Below the pieces are notes generated by a model, which worked only from the letters and a program-made list of their open reading frames with translations, made no database searches and was not told the DNA's origin. Source: Gammaproteobacteria bacterium (lineage in GTDB: Bacteria > Pseudomonadota > Gammaproteobacteria > Pseudomonadales > Litorivicinaceae). Taken from it: DNA of 41,062 bases. The DNA lies in assembly GCA_002714245.1 (NCBI GenBank), contig PAWX01000067.1, positions 1 through 41,062 of the forward strand, in the 5' to 3' direction. Positions 20,803 to 28,726 of the stretch are shown here, piece after piece. How positions within the stretch are numbered: position 1 is the stretch's first letter; every line of letters starts with the position of its first letter. The translations under genes were made by a program, and so were the position numbers.

Positions 20803-21422
20803 TTCCACGCCTCATGATTGCGGGCCTCGTTGCCGCTTCTGAAAAAGTGATTTCTGCAGGTATGCATGCCGCAGATATTCGGCCCGAACGACTGGCACCC
20901 ATGGTTGGTAAGGTTTTGAAAGTAAGAATTACTGATCTCGATCTTGATATTTGGATCAGTTGTGGAGAAGAACGCTGGTGGCTAGCCACAGAACCACAGC
21001 AAAGTGCAGATGTGGAGCTATCTGGAACTCTTGGAAGCCTTATCGAAACGGCCAAGGCACTTACACAACCTAATGCGCCTCTAATTTTTGAAGGTCTCGA
21101 TATCCGCGGTAGCGTGGGCGTCCTTCAAACCATGCAGAAAACTTTTCAGGATATAGATTTAGATTGGGAGGATGCGGCTACAAGAGCGCTAGGGCCCGTT
21201 CCAGCTAATCTACTGATCAAAACATTACGGACAGCCCGTGCGCAATGGTTAACGAGCCGAGCATCGCTCAAAAGGCAAACCCATGAATTTTTGCGGTCTG
21301 AACAAAGTACTCTGATCACCTCGGACTTGTTTTTGGATACGGAAAAAAGAGCAACCTCGCTGAAACGAAAAATTGACCGGCTGGAAGCACGCTTAAAACG
21401 CATTGAGGGTCAACATGGGTAG
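20799..21422 (+). CDS. ubiJ: Ubiquinone biosynthesis accessory factor UbiJ (SCP2 domain)
   Basis: UbiJ organises the soluble Ubi metabolon and binds ubiquinone intermediates through its lipid-binding SCP2 domain. The 207-aa product has that domain at about 10-120 (WWLATEPQQSADVELSGTLGSL) and a C-terminal helical, charged stretch (TEKRATSLKRKIDRLEARLKRIEG) that looks like a coiled coil. It is identified mainly by position between ubiE and ubiB, the SCP2-like pattern and length, since the sequence itself diverges quickly. It overlaps ubiE by 4 nt and ubiB by 8 nt. Confidence 0.9.
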   Translation: MIPRLMIAGLVAASEKVISAGMHAADIRPERLAPMVGKVLKVRITDLDLDIWISCGEERWWLATEPQQSADVELSGTLGSLIETAKALTQPNAPLIFEGLDIRGSVGVLQTMQKTFQDIDLDWEDAATRALGPVPANLLIKTLRTARAQWLTSRASLKRQTHEFLRSEQSTLITSDLFLDTEKRATSLKRKIDRLEARLKRIEGQHG

Positions 21423-23034
21423 CTCATTCCGCCTACTAAAAATTCTTCGAGTTTTGTTCTCAGAGCGAATTGACGAATTATTGCCTCAGCCTAAGCGTCG
21501 TTTTTTAAAAGCGTTGGCTTGGTGCGCCCCGTCTGTACGTGACAAGCGTAGCCGTGGAGAGCGTTTAAGAGATGCTTTGCAGACGCTCGGGCCTGTGTTT
21601 GTTAAATTTGGGCAGATGCTGTCTACACGTCGAGACCTGCTCCCACCAGATATTGCTGGCCCGCTAGCTGAGCTCCAAGATCGAGTAAAACCATTCTCCG
21701 AAAAAGTGTCAAGGTCTATGATCGAAACTGAGCTTGATTGCTCGATTGACGAAATCTTCAGTGAATTTTCGTCAGAGGTTATGGCATCCGCATCCGTCGC
21801 TCAGGTTCATGCAGCGCAACTGAAGACGGGCGAGAAAGTTATTATCAAGGTGATTCGTCCGGGTATTGAAAAAGTCATCGAAGAAGACCTCAAACTTATG
21901 ATGACGATTGCGAAGTTTGTTGAAAAGAATTTCATTGACGGAAAGCGCCTTAAGCTCGTTCAAGTCTTATCAGACTACCGCATGACCATCCTAGACGAGC
22001 TCGATCTGATGCGCGAAGCCGCCAATACAGCTCTAATCCGACGAAACTTTATAGACTCGCCGATCTGCTATGTGCCCAACATATACTGGGATTACACGCG
22101 CCGTAATGTCATGGTTGAAGAGCGAGTCTACGGGACACCGATTTCACGGATTGACATATTCAAAGACAAGAAAGTAAATATGGAGAGATTGGCAGAGCGC
22201 GGGGTTGAGATCTTCTTTACACAGGTCTTTGATCACAGCTTCTTTCATGCTGATATGCACCCTGGAAATGTATTCGTAGATATCTCAGATCCAGAGAGCC
22301 CGGTTTATAAAGCAGTTGATTTTGGTATCGTGGGAACACTGGATCCAACGTCACAGGCATATCTTGCGCAGAATCTGATTGCCTTTTTTGACCGAGACTA
22401 CCGTGCCGTTGCAGAACTCCATGTCGAGTCAGGATGGGTGCCGAAGGATACCAATATCGGTGAATTCGAGAGTGCTATCCGAACGGTTTGTGAGCCGATT
22501 TTCCAAAAACCTTTAGGTGAAATCAGCTTTGGAATCTTATTGATTCGCTTGTTTGAGGTTGCCAGACGATTCCAGATGGAAGTGCAACCACAACTTATTT
22601 TGTTACAGAAAACGCTTCTGAACGTCGAGGGCCTTGGTCGTGAGCTGTATCCAGAACTTGATCTCTGGAAAACCGGGAAGCCATTCCTCGATCGTTGGGT
22701 AAAGGAGCGTCTAGGTGCACGTGGAATTGCAGAATATGCCAAAAGAAATATATCTCGATGGGCTGTTCAATTCCCCGCACTTACAAACACTGTTTTGTCA
22801 GCGCCCGAGAGATTGGAACGTCTCGAGGCAATCCAAACGCAACAAGCAGAGTCGCTATCGCGTATCGCAGGAGAAGCAAAGAAGCGACGACTGTCAAGAT
22901 ATGTTAGCACCATACTCGGTGTATTCGGTCTCATCCTTTCGGGATCAGCATTGAATTTTGATCACGATTGGTTAGCAATGTATTGGCCTCTGATGATTGC
23001 TGTATTGTCACTAGTGCTCTTGGTAAGGCGATAA
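21415..23034 (+). CDS. ubiB: Ubiquinone biosynthesis regulatory protein kinase-like UbiB
   Basis: A member of the atypical ABC1/ADCK kinase-like family needed for ubiquinone synthesis, anchored in the inner membrane. The product (539 aa from the ATG at 21415) has the KxGQ motif in FVKFGQMLSTRRDLLPPDI, the alanine-rich loop region SASVAQVHAA, a catalytic-type HADMHPGN and DFG in VDFGIVG. Two hydrophobic segments at the C-terminus (about 495-515 and 520-537) are the expected anchors. The track's TTG start at 21403 is not preferred because GAGGG lies 5 nt before the ATG. Confidence 0.96.
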   Translation: MGSSFRLLKILRVLFSERIDELLPQPKRRFLKALAWCAPSVRDKRSRGERLRDALQTLGPVFVKFGQMLSTRRDLLPPDIAGPLAELQDRVKPFSEKVSRSMIETELDCSIDEIFSEFSSEVMASASVAQVHAAQLKTGEKVIIKVIRPGIEKVIEEDLKLMMTIAKFVEKNFIDGKRLKLVQVLSDYRMTILDELDLMREAANTALIRRNFIDSPICYVPNIYWDYTRRNVMVEERVYGTPISRIDIFKDKKVNMERLAERGVEIFFTQVFDHSFFHADMHPGNVFVDISDPESPVYKAVDFGIVGTLDPTSQAYLAQNLIAFFDRDYRAVAELHVESGWVPKDTNIGEFESAIRTVCEPIFQKPLGEISFGILLIRLFEVARRFQMEVQPQLILLQKTLLNVEGLGRELYPELDLWKTGKPFLDRWVKERLGARGIAEYAKRNISRWAVQFPALTNTVLSAPERLERLEAIQTQQAESLSRIAGEAKKRRLSRYVSTILGVFGLILSGSALNFDHDWLAMYWPLMIAVLSLVLLVRR

Positions 23035-23036
23035 CA

Positions 23037-23453
23037 ATGGAAATCAAAGAAAAAAATCGCAGAAGTCGGCTTCTCGATGATGTTTGCTTCAGTACCGATG
23101 GATTTATATGCGCGGTCGCTCAAGATCACATCACGAAAACTATTCTAATGGTTGCTTGGATGAACCGTGACGCGCTGGATCAAACTTTAGAGACAGGAAA
23201 TGTGGTCTACTACTCACGGTCTCGTAAAGCGCTCTGGCGGAAAGGAGAGACATCAGGACAAACACAGGAGTTAATCGATGTGCGGATCGATTGTGATAGG
23301 GATGCGATCCTTTTGGATGTCCTACAGGAAGGAGTAGCTTGTCACACTGGACGAAAGAGTTGTTTTTCTTGGGCGCCGGGTAGTGACGGTACATGGGAGC
23401 CAGTAGAGCCCGTACTAACTGACCCGGATGTGTTATACAGAGGTGATCAATGA
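23037..23453 (+). CDS. hisI: Phosphoribosyl-AMP cyclohydrolase
   Basis: Opens the purine ring of phosphoribosyl-AMP, the third step of histidine synthesis, with zinc. The 138-aa product carries MVAWMNRDAL, YYSRSRKALWRKGETSG, the metal-binding DCDRDA and the cysteines of GVACHTGRKSCF. The ATG at 23037 follows the ubiB stop by 2 nt with AAGGCG upstream; the longer track ORF overlaps ubiB and is not conserved. hisE follows as a separate gene (ATGA overlap), so this is the monofunctional type, unlike the HisIE fusion of enterobacteria. Confidence 0.96.
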   Translation: MEIKEKNRRSRLLDDVCFSTDGFICAVAQDHITKTILMVAWMNRDALDQTLETGNVVYYSRSRKALWRKGETSGQTQELIDVRIDCDRDAILLDVLQEGVACHTGRKSCFSWAPGSDGTWEPVEPVLTDPDVLYRGDQ

Positions 23454-23785
23454 CAGTCATAGAAGTTCTCGAAGACATGTTAGCAGAGCGTCGCTTCGGT
23501 GATCCTGAAAAATCGTATGTCTCTAAATTGCACCATAAAGGCCTTGATCACATCCTAAAAAAGGTAGGCGAGGAATCAACTGAAGTCGTCATGGCTGCAA
23601 AAGATGCGGCGCGCTCAAAAAATAATGGAGATGTGATCCACGAGGTAGCCGATCTCTGGTTCCACACTCTAGTTTTGCTGTCACACCTAGAAGAACCCCC
23701 AAGTGCTGTGTTAGCGGAGCTCGAGAAGCGTCTGGGCGTCGGCGGACTTTTAGAAAAAGCAAATCGAGCGGATAATCATGACTGA
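23450..23785 (+). CDS. hisE: Phosphoribosyl-ATP pyrophosphatase
   Basis: Hydrolyses phosphoribosyl-ATP to phosphoribosyl-AMP, the second step of histidine synthesis. The 111-aa alpha-helical MazG-like product has the metal-binding motif KKVGEESTEVVMAAKD and HEVADLWFHTLVLL. Its start overlaps hisI by 4 nt and its end overlaps the HIT gene by 8 nt, placing it firmly within the same transcript. Confidence 0.96.
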   Translation: MTVIEVLEDMLAERRFGDPEKSYVSKLHHKGLDHILKKVGEESTEVVMAAKDAARSKNNGDVIHEVADLWFHTLVLLSHLEEPPSAVLAELEKRLGVGGLLEKANRADNHD

Positions 23786-24116
23786 TTGTCTTTTTTGTAA
23801 AATCCGAGACGGTGAAGTGCCGGCGGACATCATATTCGAAGACGACGAGTGTCTGGCGTTTCGCGATATTAATCCAAAGGCCCCTGTCCATTTTTTGGTG
23901 GTGCCACGTCGTCACATCGCTAATTTATGGGACACAACAGACGCTGATGAAGGCCTTTTAGGACGAATTCAGCTTAAGATTCCTAAAATTGCGAAGGAGC
24001 AAGGACTGGATTCGGGATTCAGAACAGTGTTGAATACGGGTCCCGGAGGTCATCAGGAAGTGTATCACATGCACTACCATGTCCTTGGGGGTGGCCCGTT
24101 TACCGGCTTTAATTAA
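23778..24116 (+). CDS. hinT: HIT-family purine nucleotide phosphoramidase (HinT-like)
   Basis: The 112-aa protein starts CLFCKIRDGEVPADIIFEDD and ends with the histidine triad HMHYHVLGGGPF, the mark of HinT phosphoramidases that cleave AMP-N bonds. It is the normal length for the family. It overlaps hisE by 8 nt and precedes tatA by 31 nt. A HIT gene between hisE and tatA occurs in other proteobacteria. Its physiological substrate is not known from sequence. Confidence 0.93.
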   Translation: MTDCLFCKIRDGEVPADIIFEDDECLAFRDINPKAPVHFLVVPRRHIANLWDTTDADEGLLGRIQLKIPKIAKEQGLDSGFRTVLNTGPGGHQEVYHMHYHVLGGGPFTGFN

Positions 24117-24147
24117 CAACATACATATAGAAAAATAGGAGCCTGTT

Positions 24148-24408
24148 ATGGGTATTGGTGGTATCAGTATTTGGCAATTATTGATTATCTTGGCCATCGT
24201 GATCATGATTTTTGGTACCAAAAAACTTAAGTCGCTTGGGACTGATTTGGGTAGTGCGGTTAAAGGATTCCGGGCATCAGTAACAGATAAATCCGAAGAC
24301 AAAGACGGCAACGAGGACGCTCAAGCTGCAACAGAAGACACTGTCCAGCAGAGCGAATCTAACGAAACCCAAACGAAAAAACAGACTAAAGCGAAAGAGA
24401 AAGTCTAA
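24148..24408 (+). CDS. tatA: Sec-independent translocase subunit TatA
   Basis: TatA forms the size-adjusting part of the twin-arginine pore. The 86-aa protein has a short N-terminal membrane helix ([15 protein letters not shown]), the FGTKKL hinge, an amphipathic helix ([15 protein letters not shown]) and a charged, disordered tail. A TAGGAG sequence lies upstream of the ATG. tatB starts directly after its stop codon. Confidence 0.96.
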   Translation: MGIGGISIWQLLIILAIVIMIFGTKKLKSLGTDLGSAVKGFRASVTDKSEDKDGNEDAQAATEDTVQQSESNETQTKKQTKAKEKV

Positions 24409-24714
24409 GTGCTGGATATCGGTGCGACCGAGCTCCTACTTGTCGCGATTATTGGCCTCGTTGTCGTTGGTCCTGAGCGGCTCCCCAGGCTAGCTCGGAC
24501 CCTCGGTCTATGGGTCAAGCGGCTGCGGGGCCAGGTCTCGTCTATCCAAAGAGACATCAATCGCGAGCTAGAGCTCGAGGATCTCAAGCGTCAACTTGAA
24601 GCTCGTGGTGGAGGTCTGAAGATGGAGGACATCACCGGCGAAGACCCACTCGGTCTTGAACAAACACCCACTAAAACAGCTATGGAAAAGAATGAGCGAT
24701 CCAAGTCTGAATGA
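24409..24714 (+). CDS. tatB: Sec-independent translocase subunit TatB
   Basis: TatB works with TatC in binding twin-arginine signal peptides. The 101-aa product begins MLDIGATELLLVAIIGLVVVGPERLP, with the Glu in the membrane helix and the GPERLP hinge that distinguish TatB from TatA. An amphipathic helix follows. The start is GTG, placed immediately after the tatA TAA. The tail overlaps tatC by 23 nt. The protein is shorter than the E. coli one (171 aa), mainly in the variable C-terminal region. Confidence 0.95.
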   Translation: MLDIGATELLLVAIIGLVVVGPERLPRLARTLGLWVKRLRGQVSSIQRDINRELELEDLKRQLEARGGGLKMEDITGEDPLGLEQTPTKTAMEKNERSKSE

Positions 24715-25648
24715 TCAGCCTCTGATCGCCCACTTGATAGAGCTCCGCGATCGACTAATAAGAATACTAGTGGTAATCCTGCTGTTTTTTATTGCCTTCA
24801 TTGCTTTTGCGAATGATTTATACGCATATTTAGCTGAGCCACTGCAGTCGTTATTACCTGAAGGTGCCTCGATGATTGCGACTCAAGTAGCTTCGCCCTT
24901 TCTCGCCCCCTTTAAGCTCGCTCTCTACCTGAGCGTCTACTGTGGTGCCCCGATGATCCTTTACCAGCTCTGGGGATTTATTGCACCGGGTCTTTATCAC
25001 AACGAAAAAAAAATCGCTGCGCCCCTTTTAATATCGAGCATCTTTCTTTTCTACGCCGGTATGGCTTTCGCGTACTACGCTGTGTTCCCGCTCGTTTTTG
25101 GTTTTTTTACAACAATAGGTCCCACCGGCGTGACCGTCATGACGGATATTGACGCGTATCTGTCATTTGTTTTAAAGCTTTTTTTGGCGTTTGGGCTCGC
25201 GTTTGAGATTCCTGTCGCAACCATGCTTCTGGTAAAAGCTGGTATTGCCTCGCCCGAATCGTTAAAACAAAAACGACCGTATGTTTTCATCGGGTGTTTT
25301 GTTATAGGTATGCTCATAACCCCTCCGGATGTCATTAGTCAAACACTTCTAGCTGTTCCAATGTGGTTGCTTTTCGAAGCGGGGCTAATCGGTGCTCGCT
25401 TCGTTGGAGCTCCCCGGGCTTCAGACTCGAGTGTTGATATCGAAGAAACAAGCGAGCCTGAGACTGTAGCGCTCATCCAGAACGAGGCATCTGATGAAGC
25501 AGACGAAACCGACGAGCTGGACGGGTTCGAGAGTAAGCCATCTGGTGAGGAGAGCAATGATTCAACAGCCCCAGAAGAGCTCAATAAACCTGAACTCCCT
25601 GAGGATTCCGACCCAACTGAAGGGCCCCAAAAGCCTGATTCGAGCTAG
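24692..25648 (+). CDS. tatC: Sec-independent translocase subunit TatC with acidic C-terminal tail
   Basis: TatC is the polytopic receptor for twin-arginine signal peptides. The ATG at 24692 (GGAAAAGA upstream) gives 318 aa; the track start 12 codons earlier is an internal TTG within tatB. Six membrane helices fill about residues 1-243, with the conserved IAHLIELRDRL, WGFIAPGLYHNEK and the ITPPDVISQ loop. About 75 further residues are rich in Asp, Glu, Ser and Pro and contain no membrane segment. TatC is usually near 250 aa, so this tail is an addition, probably cytoplasmic and disordered. The stop abuts that of the convergent pip gene. Confidence 0.95.
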   Translation: MSDPSLNDQPLIAHLIELRDRLIRILVVILLFFIAFIAFANDLYAYLAEPLQSLLPEGASMIATQVASPFLAPFKLALYLSVYCGAPMILYQLWGFIAPGLYHNEKKIAAPLLISSIFLFYAGMAFAYYAVFPLVFGFFTTIGPTGVTVMTDIDAYLSFVLKLFLAFGLAFEIPVATMLLVKAGIASPESLKQKRPYVFIGCFVIGMLITPPDVISQTLLAVPMWLLFEAGLIGARFVGAPRASDSSVDIEETSEPETVALIQNEASDEADETDELDGFESKPSGEESNDSTAPEELNKPELPEDSDPTEGPQKPDSS

Positions 25649-26608
25649 TTAATGACCGTACAGGCCAGCGAGTTGGCGGGTCGCCACGCACAGGCCTTCT
25701 GCCATTTTGGGGCTAAATGCGCAGTGACCAGCGCCTTCCAGTATTTCAAGGTTGATTTGGGGGAAGAGTGCTTTCAAATGCTTAGCGTTACCTAGCGGAC
25801 AGACATAATCGTTTGCCCCGTGTAACAAATACATAGGAATGGCGTCAAGTTCAGCATTTGGCCGATCAAATATTTTGGGATCAAAGAAACAATGTTGGCT
25901 TAAATAGTGATGTTCGATCTGCGCATTGCTGAGTTCGTGGCTCGGTCCAGTTTTCCTAGCCTGTGTCGCCTGAGAATCAGCGACTGATAACCGGTATTCC
26001 CACAAATTCCAAGCTCGGGCCGCTTGCAAGCGCGTAAACTCATCGTCGGCGTGTAAAAGTTCGGCATAGGCTGTTAATACGTCATTTATCGATCCAAGGC
26101 TGTGGTTGATAGGGGCAGTGAAATCAGCCCATGCGGCTGGAAACATACTCGATGCGCCATCGCCATAGAGCCAATGAAGGTTATTTTCTGTATTCAGAAA
26201 GATTCCACGTAAGACGATTCCGAGGCAGTGGCCGGGCTCTCGAGAAGCGTAAAGTAAAGCGAGCGTAGCACCCCAAGAACCCCCAAATAACGCGTATCGA
26301 GAGAATCCGTAATGCACCCGGAGTTGGTCGATATCATTGAGTAGTTTTTCTGTTGTGTTGCCTTTGAGCGATCCGGACGGGGTTGATTGACCGCAACCAC
26401 GCTGATCAAAGCATAGAATGTGGTAAATCTCGGGGTCTAAGAAGCGATGCATGAGCGGCGAGGTGCCGGCACCCGGGCCCCCGTGTAAACAAATAACCGG
26501 CAAACCCTGCGGATTTCCGTACAAAGCAACCCATAGGCAATGCTGACCGTCACTAGTGGTCACCATCTCCTCTAAATATGGATAAGATTTCCGATATAAT
26601 CTGTGCAT
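25649..26608 (-). CDS. pip: Prolyl aminopeptidase (proline iminopeptidase)
   Basis: An alpha/beta hydrolase of peptidase family S33 that removes N-terminal proline from peptides. The 319-aa product (ATG at 26608) has the oxyanion-hole HGGPGAG, CFDQRGCGQS, the nucleophile elbow GGSWG, the acid in HGANDYVCP and the catalytic His in GAGHCAF. No signal peptide is seen, so it is cytoplasmic. The track start 19 codons upstream runs back into typA and is not conserved. AGGGGG close to the ATG serves as the Shine-Dalgarno but lies within a small hairpin. It follows typA on the same strand. Confidence 0.93.
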   Translation of the reverse strand: MHRLYRKSYPYLEEMVTTSDGQHCLWVALYGNPQGLPVICLHGGPGAGTSPLMHRFLDPEIYHILCFDQRGCGQSTPSGSLKGNTTEKLLNDIDQLRVHYGFSRYALFGGSWGATLALLYASREPGHCLGIVLRGIFLNTENNLHWLYGDGASSMFPAAWADFTAPINHSLGSINDVLTAYAELLHADDEFTRLQAARAWNLWEYRLSVADSQATQARKTGPSHELSNAQIEHHYLSQHCFFDPKIFDRPNAELDAIPMYLLHGANDYVCPLGNAKHLKALFPQINLEILEGAGHCAFSPKMAEGLCVATRQLAGLYGH

Positions 26609-26610
26609 AC

Positions 26611-26625
26611 GCCCCCTAATGGGGC
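26611..26625 (-). promoter_or_regulatory. Hairpin covering the pip ribosome-binding site
   Basis: Between typA and pip the minus strand reads GCCCC-attag-GGGGC, then GT and the pip ATG. The 5-bp GC stem includes the G-run that would act as Shine-Dalgarno, so folding would hide it. No T-run follows, so it is not an intrinsic terminator. It could lower pip translation; this is inference. Confidence 0.45.
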
Positions 26626-26636
26626 GGCATGCACTC

Positions 26637-28460
26637 CTAGCTTGCCGCCTTGGCCCGACCTGCACGCTTGCGGTCAGACTCTTTGAGTAATTTTTTGCGA
26701 AGCCTAATAGTGTTTGGTGTTACTTCCACGAGTTCATCATCATCAATGAATTCGAGAGCAGACTCAAGTGTTAGCTTGATTGGCGGCGTTAGAATTAAAT
26801 TTTCGTCAGTTCCTGCGGCCCGGATATTGGTCAGTTGCTTACCCTTCACAGGGTTTACGGGGAGATCATTCGACCGTGCATGGAGACCAAGCAACATGCC
26901 TTCATAAACCTCGACACCGGGCCCGAGCATCAAGCGGCCACGATCCTGCAAACTAAACAGTGAATAGGCTGTAGTTTCACCGTTTGTCATTGACACCAAC
27001 ACGCCATTTACTCGATTTCCGAGTTCACCTCGTTTTAGTGGTCCATAATGGTCGAATACATGACTCATGATGCCGGTGCCTGAGGTCATAGTCAGGAACT
27101 GTGATCTAAACCCAATCAGCCCACGAGCAGCGATTATGTACTCTAAACGCAACCGCCCTTGGCCATCAGGCTTCATATTTTTCATATCAGCTTTGCGAAG
27201 TCCCATAGCTTCCATGACAGCGCCTTGATGCTGATCCTCGATGTCGATGACCAGATACTCGTACGGCTCTTTCTTAACGCCCTCGACCTCCCTAATGATC
27301 ACCTCAGGCCTCGACACACCCAGTTCAAAACCTTCGCGACGCATCGACTCAATTAGAACAGACAGGTGAAGCTCTCCCCGTCCCGATACAATAAATTTAT
27401 CAGGAGATTCGCCCTGCTCAACACGTAACGCAACATTATGAATGAGCTCGCGCTCGAGACGCTCTTTAATATTGCGAGACGTTACGTATTTTCCATCTCT
27501 TCCCGCGAAGGGACTCTCATTGACTTGGAAGGTCATACTCACCGTCGGCTCATCTACGATAAGTGGTGGCAAGCCTTCAGGGGACGCAACTGAACAAACG
27601 GTATCCGAGATTGACAGTGGATCCAGACCAGTAATACACACAATATCACCTGCCGTGGCTGTCTGTTGCTCGAGTCGTTCGAGACCCGTATATCCGAGAA
27701 TCTGCAAAATTTTACCATTTCGGATGTCGCCGTTACGATCAATAACAGAGACCGGCTGATTTCGTTTTAACTGACCACGACGGATTCGGCCAACCCCAAT
27801 AACACCCTGAAATGCATTATAGTCCAATGCTGAAATTTGAAGCTGTAATGGTCCATCACGGTCGACGCGAGGAGCTGGACAATGGTCGATGATCGCCTTG
27901 AAGATCGGATCCATACTCTCAGACAGCTGATCAAACTCTAAACCAGACAAGCCATTTATTGCCGAGCAGTAGACAACAGGAAAATCAAGTTGATCATCAG
28001 TAGCACCAAGCTGGTCAAAGAGATCAAATACTCGATCGATCGCGCCATGAGGATCGGCCCCAACCTTATCGACCTTGTTCACAATAACGATCGGCTTCAA
28101 CCCTTGTTTGAACGCTTTTTGGGTCACAAAGCGGGTCTGGGGCATTGGGCCCTCGGCCGCATCCACCACCAACAAAACAGCATCGACCATTGACAACACA
28201 CGCTCAACCTCGCCTCCAAAATCAGCGTGCCCAGGCGTATCCACAACGTTTATCCGGTAATCGTTCCAATTGAGACCTGTGTTCTTAGAAAGGATGGTTA
28301 TACCACGCTCTTTCTCTTGATCGTTCGAATCCATCACACGCTCATGCTGAATATCTTTACGGTCCAAAGTGCCTGACGCTGCAAGCAACTTATCAACAAG
28401 GGTGGTTTTTCCGTGGTCAACGTGCGCAATGATAGCTACGTTGCGTATCCTCTCAATCAT
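26637..28460 (-). CDS. typA: Translational GTPase BipA/TypA
   Basis: A ribosome-associated GTPase of the EF-G class, linked to large-subunit assembly at low temperature and stress. The 607-aa product has G1 [10 protein letters not shown], the effector-region EKERGITI, G3 DTPGHADF, G4 NKVD, then domains II, III and V and the BipA-specific C-terminal domain ([20 protein letters not shown]). GGAGAACCCT precedes the ATG at 28460. It is divergent from glnA, the same pairing as in Pseudomonas and E. coli. Confidence 0.97.
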   Translation of the reverse strand: MIERIRNVAIIAHVDHGKTTLVDKLLAASGTLDRKDIQHERVMDSNDQEKERGITILSKNTGLNWNDYRINVVDTPGHADFGGEVERVLSMVDAVLLVVDAAEGPMPQTRFVTQKAFKQGLKPIVIVNKVDKVGADPHGAIDRVFDLFDQLGATDDQLDFPVVYCSAINGLSGLEFDQLSESMDPIFKAIIDHCPAPRVDRDGPLQLQISALDYNAFQGVIGVGRIRRGQLKRNQPVSVIDRNGDIRNGKILQILGYTGLERLEQQTATAGDIVCITGLDPLSISDTVCSVASPEGLPPLIVDEPTVSMTFQVNESPFAGRDGKYVTSRNIKERLERELIHNVALRVEQGESPDKFIVSGRGELHLSVLIESMRREGFELGVSRPEVIIREVEGVKKEPYEYLVIDIEDQHQGAVMEAMGLRKADMKNMKPDGQGRLRLEYIIAARGLIGFRSQFLTMTSGTGIMSHVFDHYGPLKRGELGNRVNGVLVSMTNGETTAYSLFSLQDRGRLMLGPGVEVYEGMLLGLHARSNDLPVNPVKGKQLTNIRAAGTDENLILTPPIKLTLESALEFIDDDELVEVTPNTIRLRKKLLKESDRKRAGRAKAAS

Positions 28461-28481
28461 AGGGTTCTCCAGCCGCGCCGG

Positions 28482-28487
28482 AGTATA
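28482..28487 (-). promoter_or_regulatory. Possible -10 box of typA
   Basis: The minus strand shows TATACT in the context CCGCTATACTCCGG, which would give a leader of roughly 15 nt before the typA ATG. A convincing -35 box is lacking. Nearly the same 14-mer appears upstream of hisB. Confidence 0.35.
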
Positions 28488-28536
28488 GCGGACACTCTCT
28501 ATCTAGTAGTAATTTTTTTGAAAGATGCGGATTAAA

Positions 28537-28553
28537 AGCACCACTATGGTGCA
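28537..28553. promoter_or_regulatory. NtrC-binding site 1 (distal) of the glnA promoter
   Basis: AGCACC-ACTAT-GGTGCA matches the NtrC consensus TGCACY-N5-GGTGCA at all but the first base. Its centre is about 130 bp upstream of the predicted glnA start point and 31 bp (three helical turns) from site 2. Confidence 0.85.
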
Positions 28554-28567
28554 ATAAAATTGGAATC

Positions 28568-28584
28568 TGCACACGAAAGGTGCA
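28568..28584. promoter_or_regulatory. NtrC-binding site 2 (proximal) of the glnA promoter
   Basis: TGCACA-CGAAA-GGTGCA fits the NtrC consensus with one base changed in the first half. Its centre is about 99 bp upstream of the predicted glnA start point. A further half-site, TGCACC, begins at 28598. Paired enhancer-type sites near -140 and -108 are known for E. coli glnA, so the layout is familiar. Confidence 0.85.
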
Positions 28585-28648
28585 AATTTATCGCCCCTGC
28601 ACCACAATAGTAACTGTATTTGTTTTATAAAACGGGCTTTCACAAAAA

Positions 28649-28664
28649 CGGCACGGTGATTGCT
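28649..28664 (+). promoter_or_regulatory. Sigma-54 promoter of glnA
   Basis: CGGCAC-GGTGA-TTGCT matches the -24/-12 consensus TGGCAC-N5-TTGCW except the first base, with the essential GG and GC correctly 10 bp apart. The predicted start point is near 28675, leaving a leader of about 52 nt. With the two NtrC boxes upstream this is a nitrogen-controlled promoter. Confidence 0.88.
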
Positions 28665-28681
28665 TTTTAACAAACAGCGCT

Positions 28682-28696
28682 CAACCCAAGGGGTTG
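28682..28696 (+). other. Small inverted repeat in the glnA leader
   Basis: CAACCC-AAG-GGGTTG can form a 6-bp stem just after the predicted start point, 30 nt before the glnA ATG and outside the Shine-Dalgarno. There is no T-run. It may stabilise the mRNA 5' end; no function is shown. Confidence 0.4.
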
Positions 28697-28726
28697 GGGT
28701 ATCGAGTTCGACACACGGAGTCAGAA

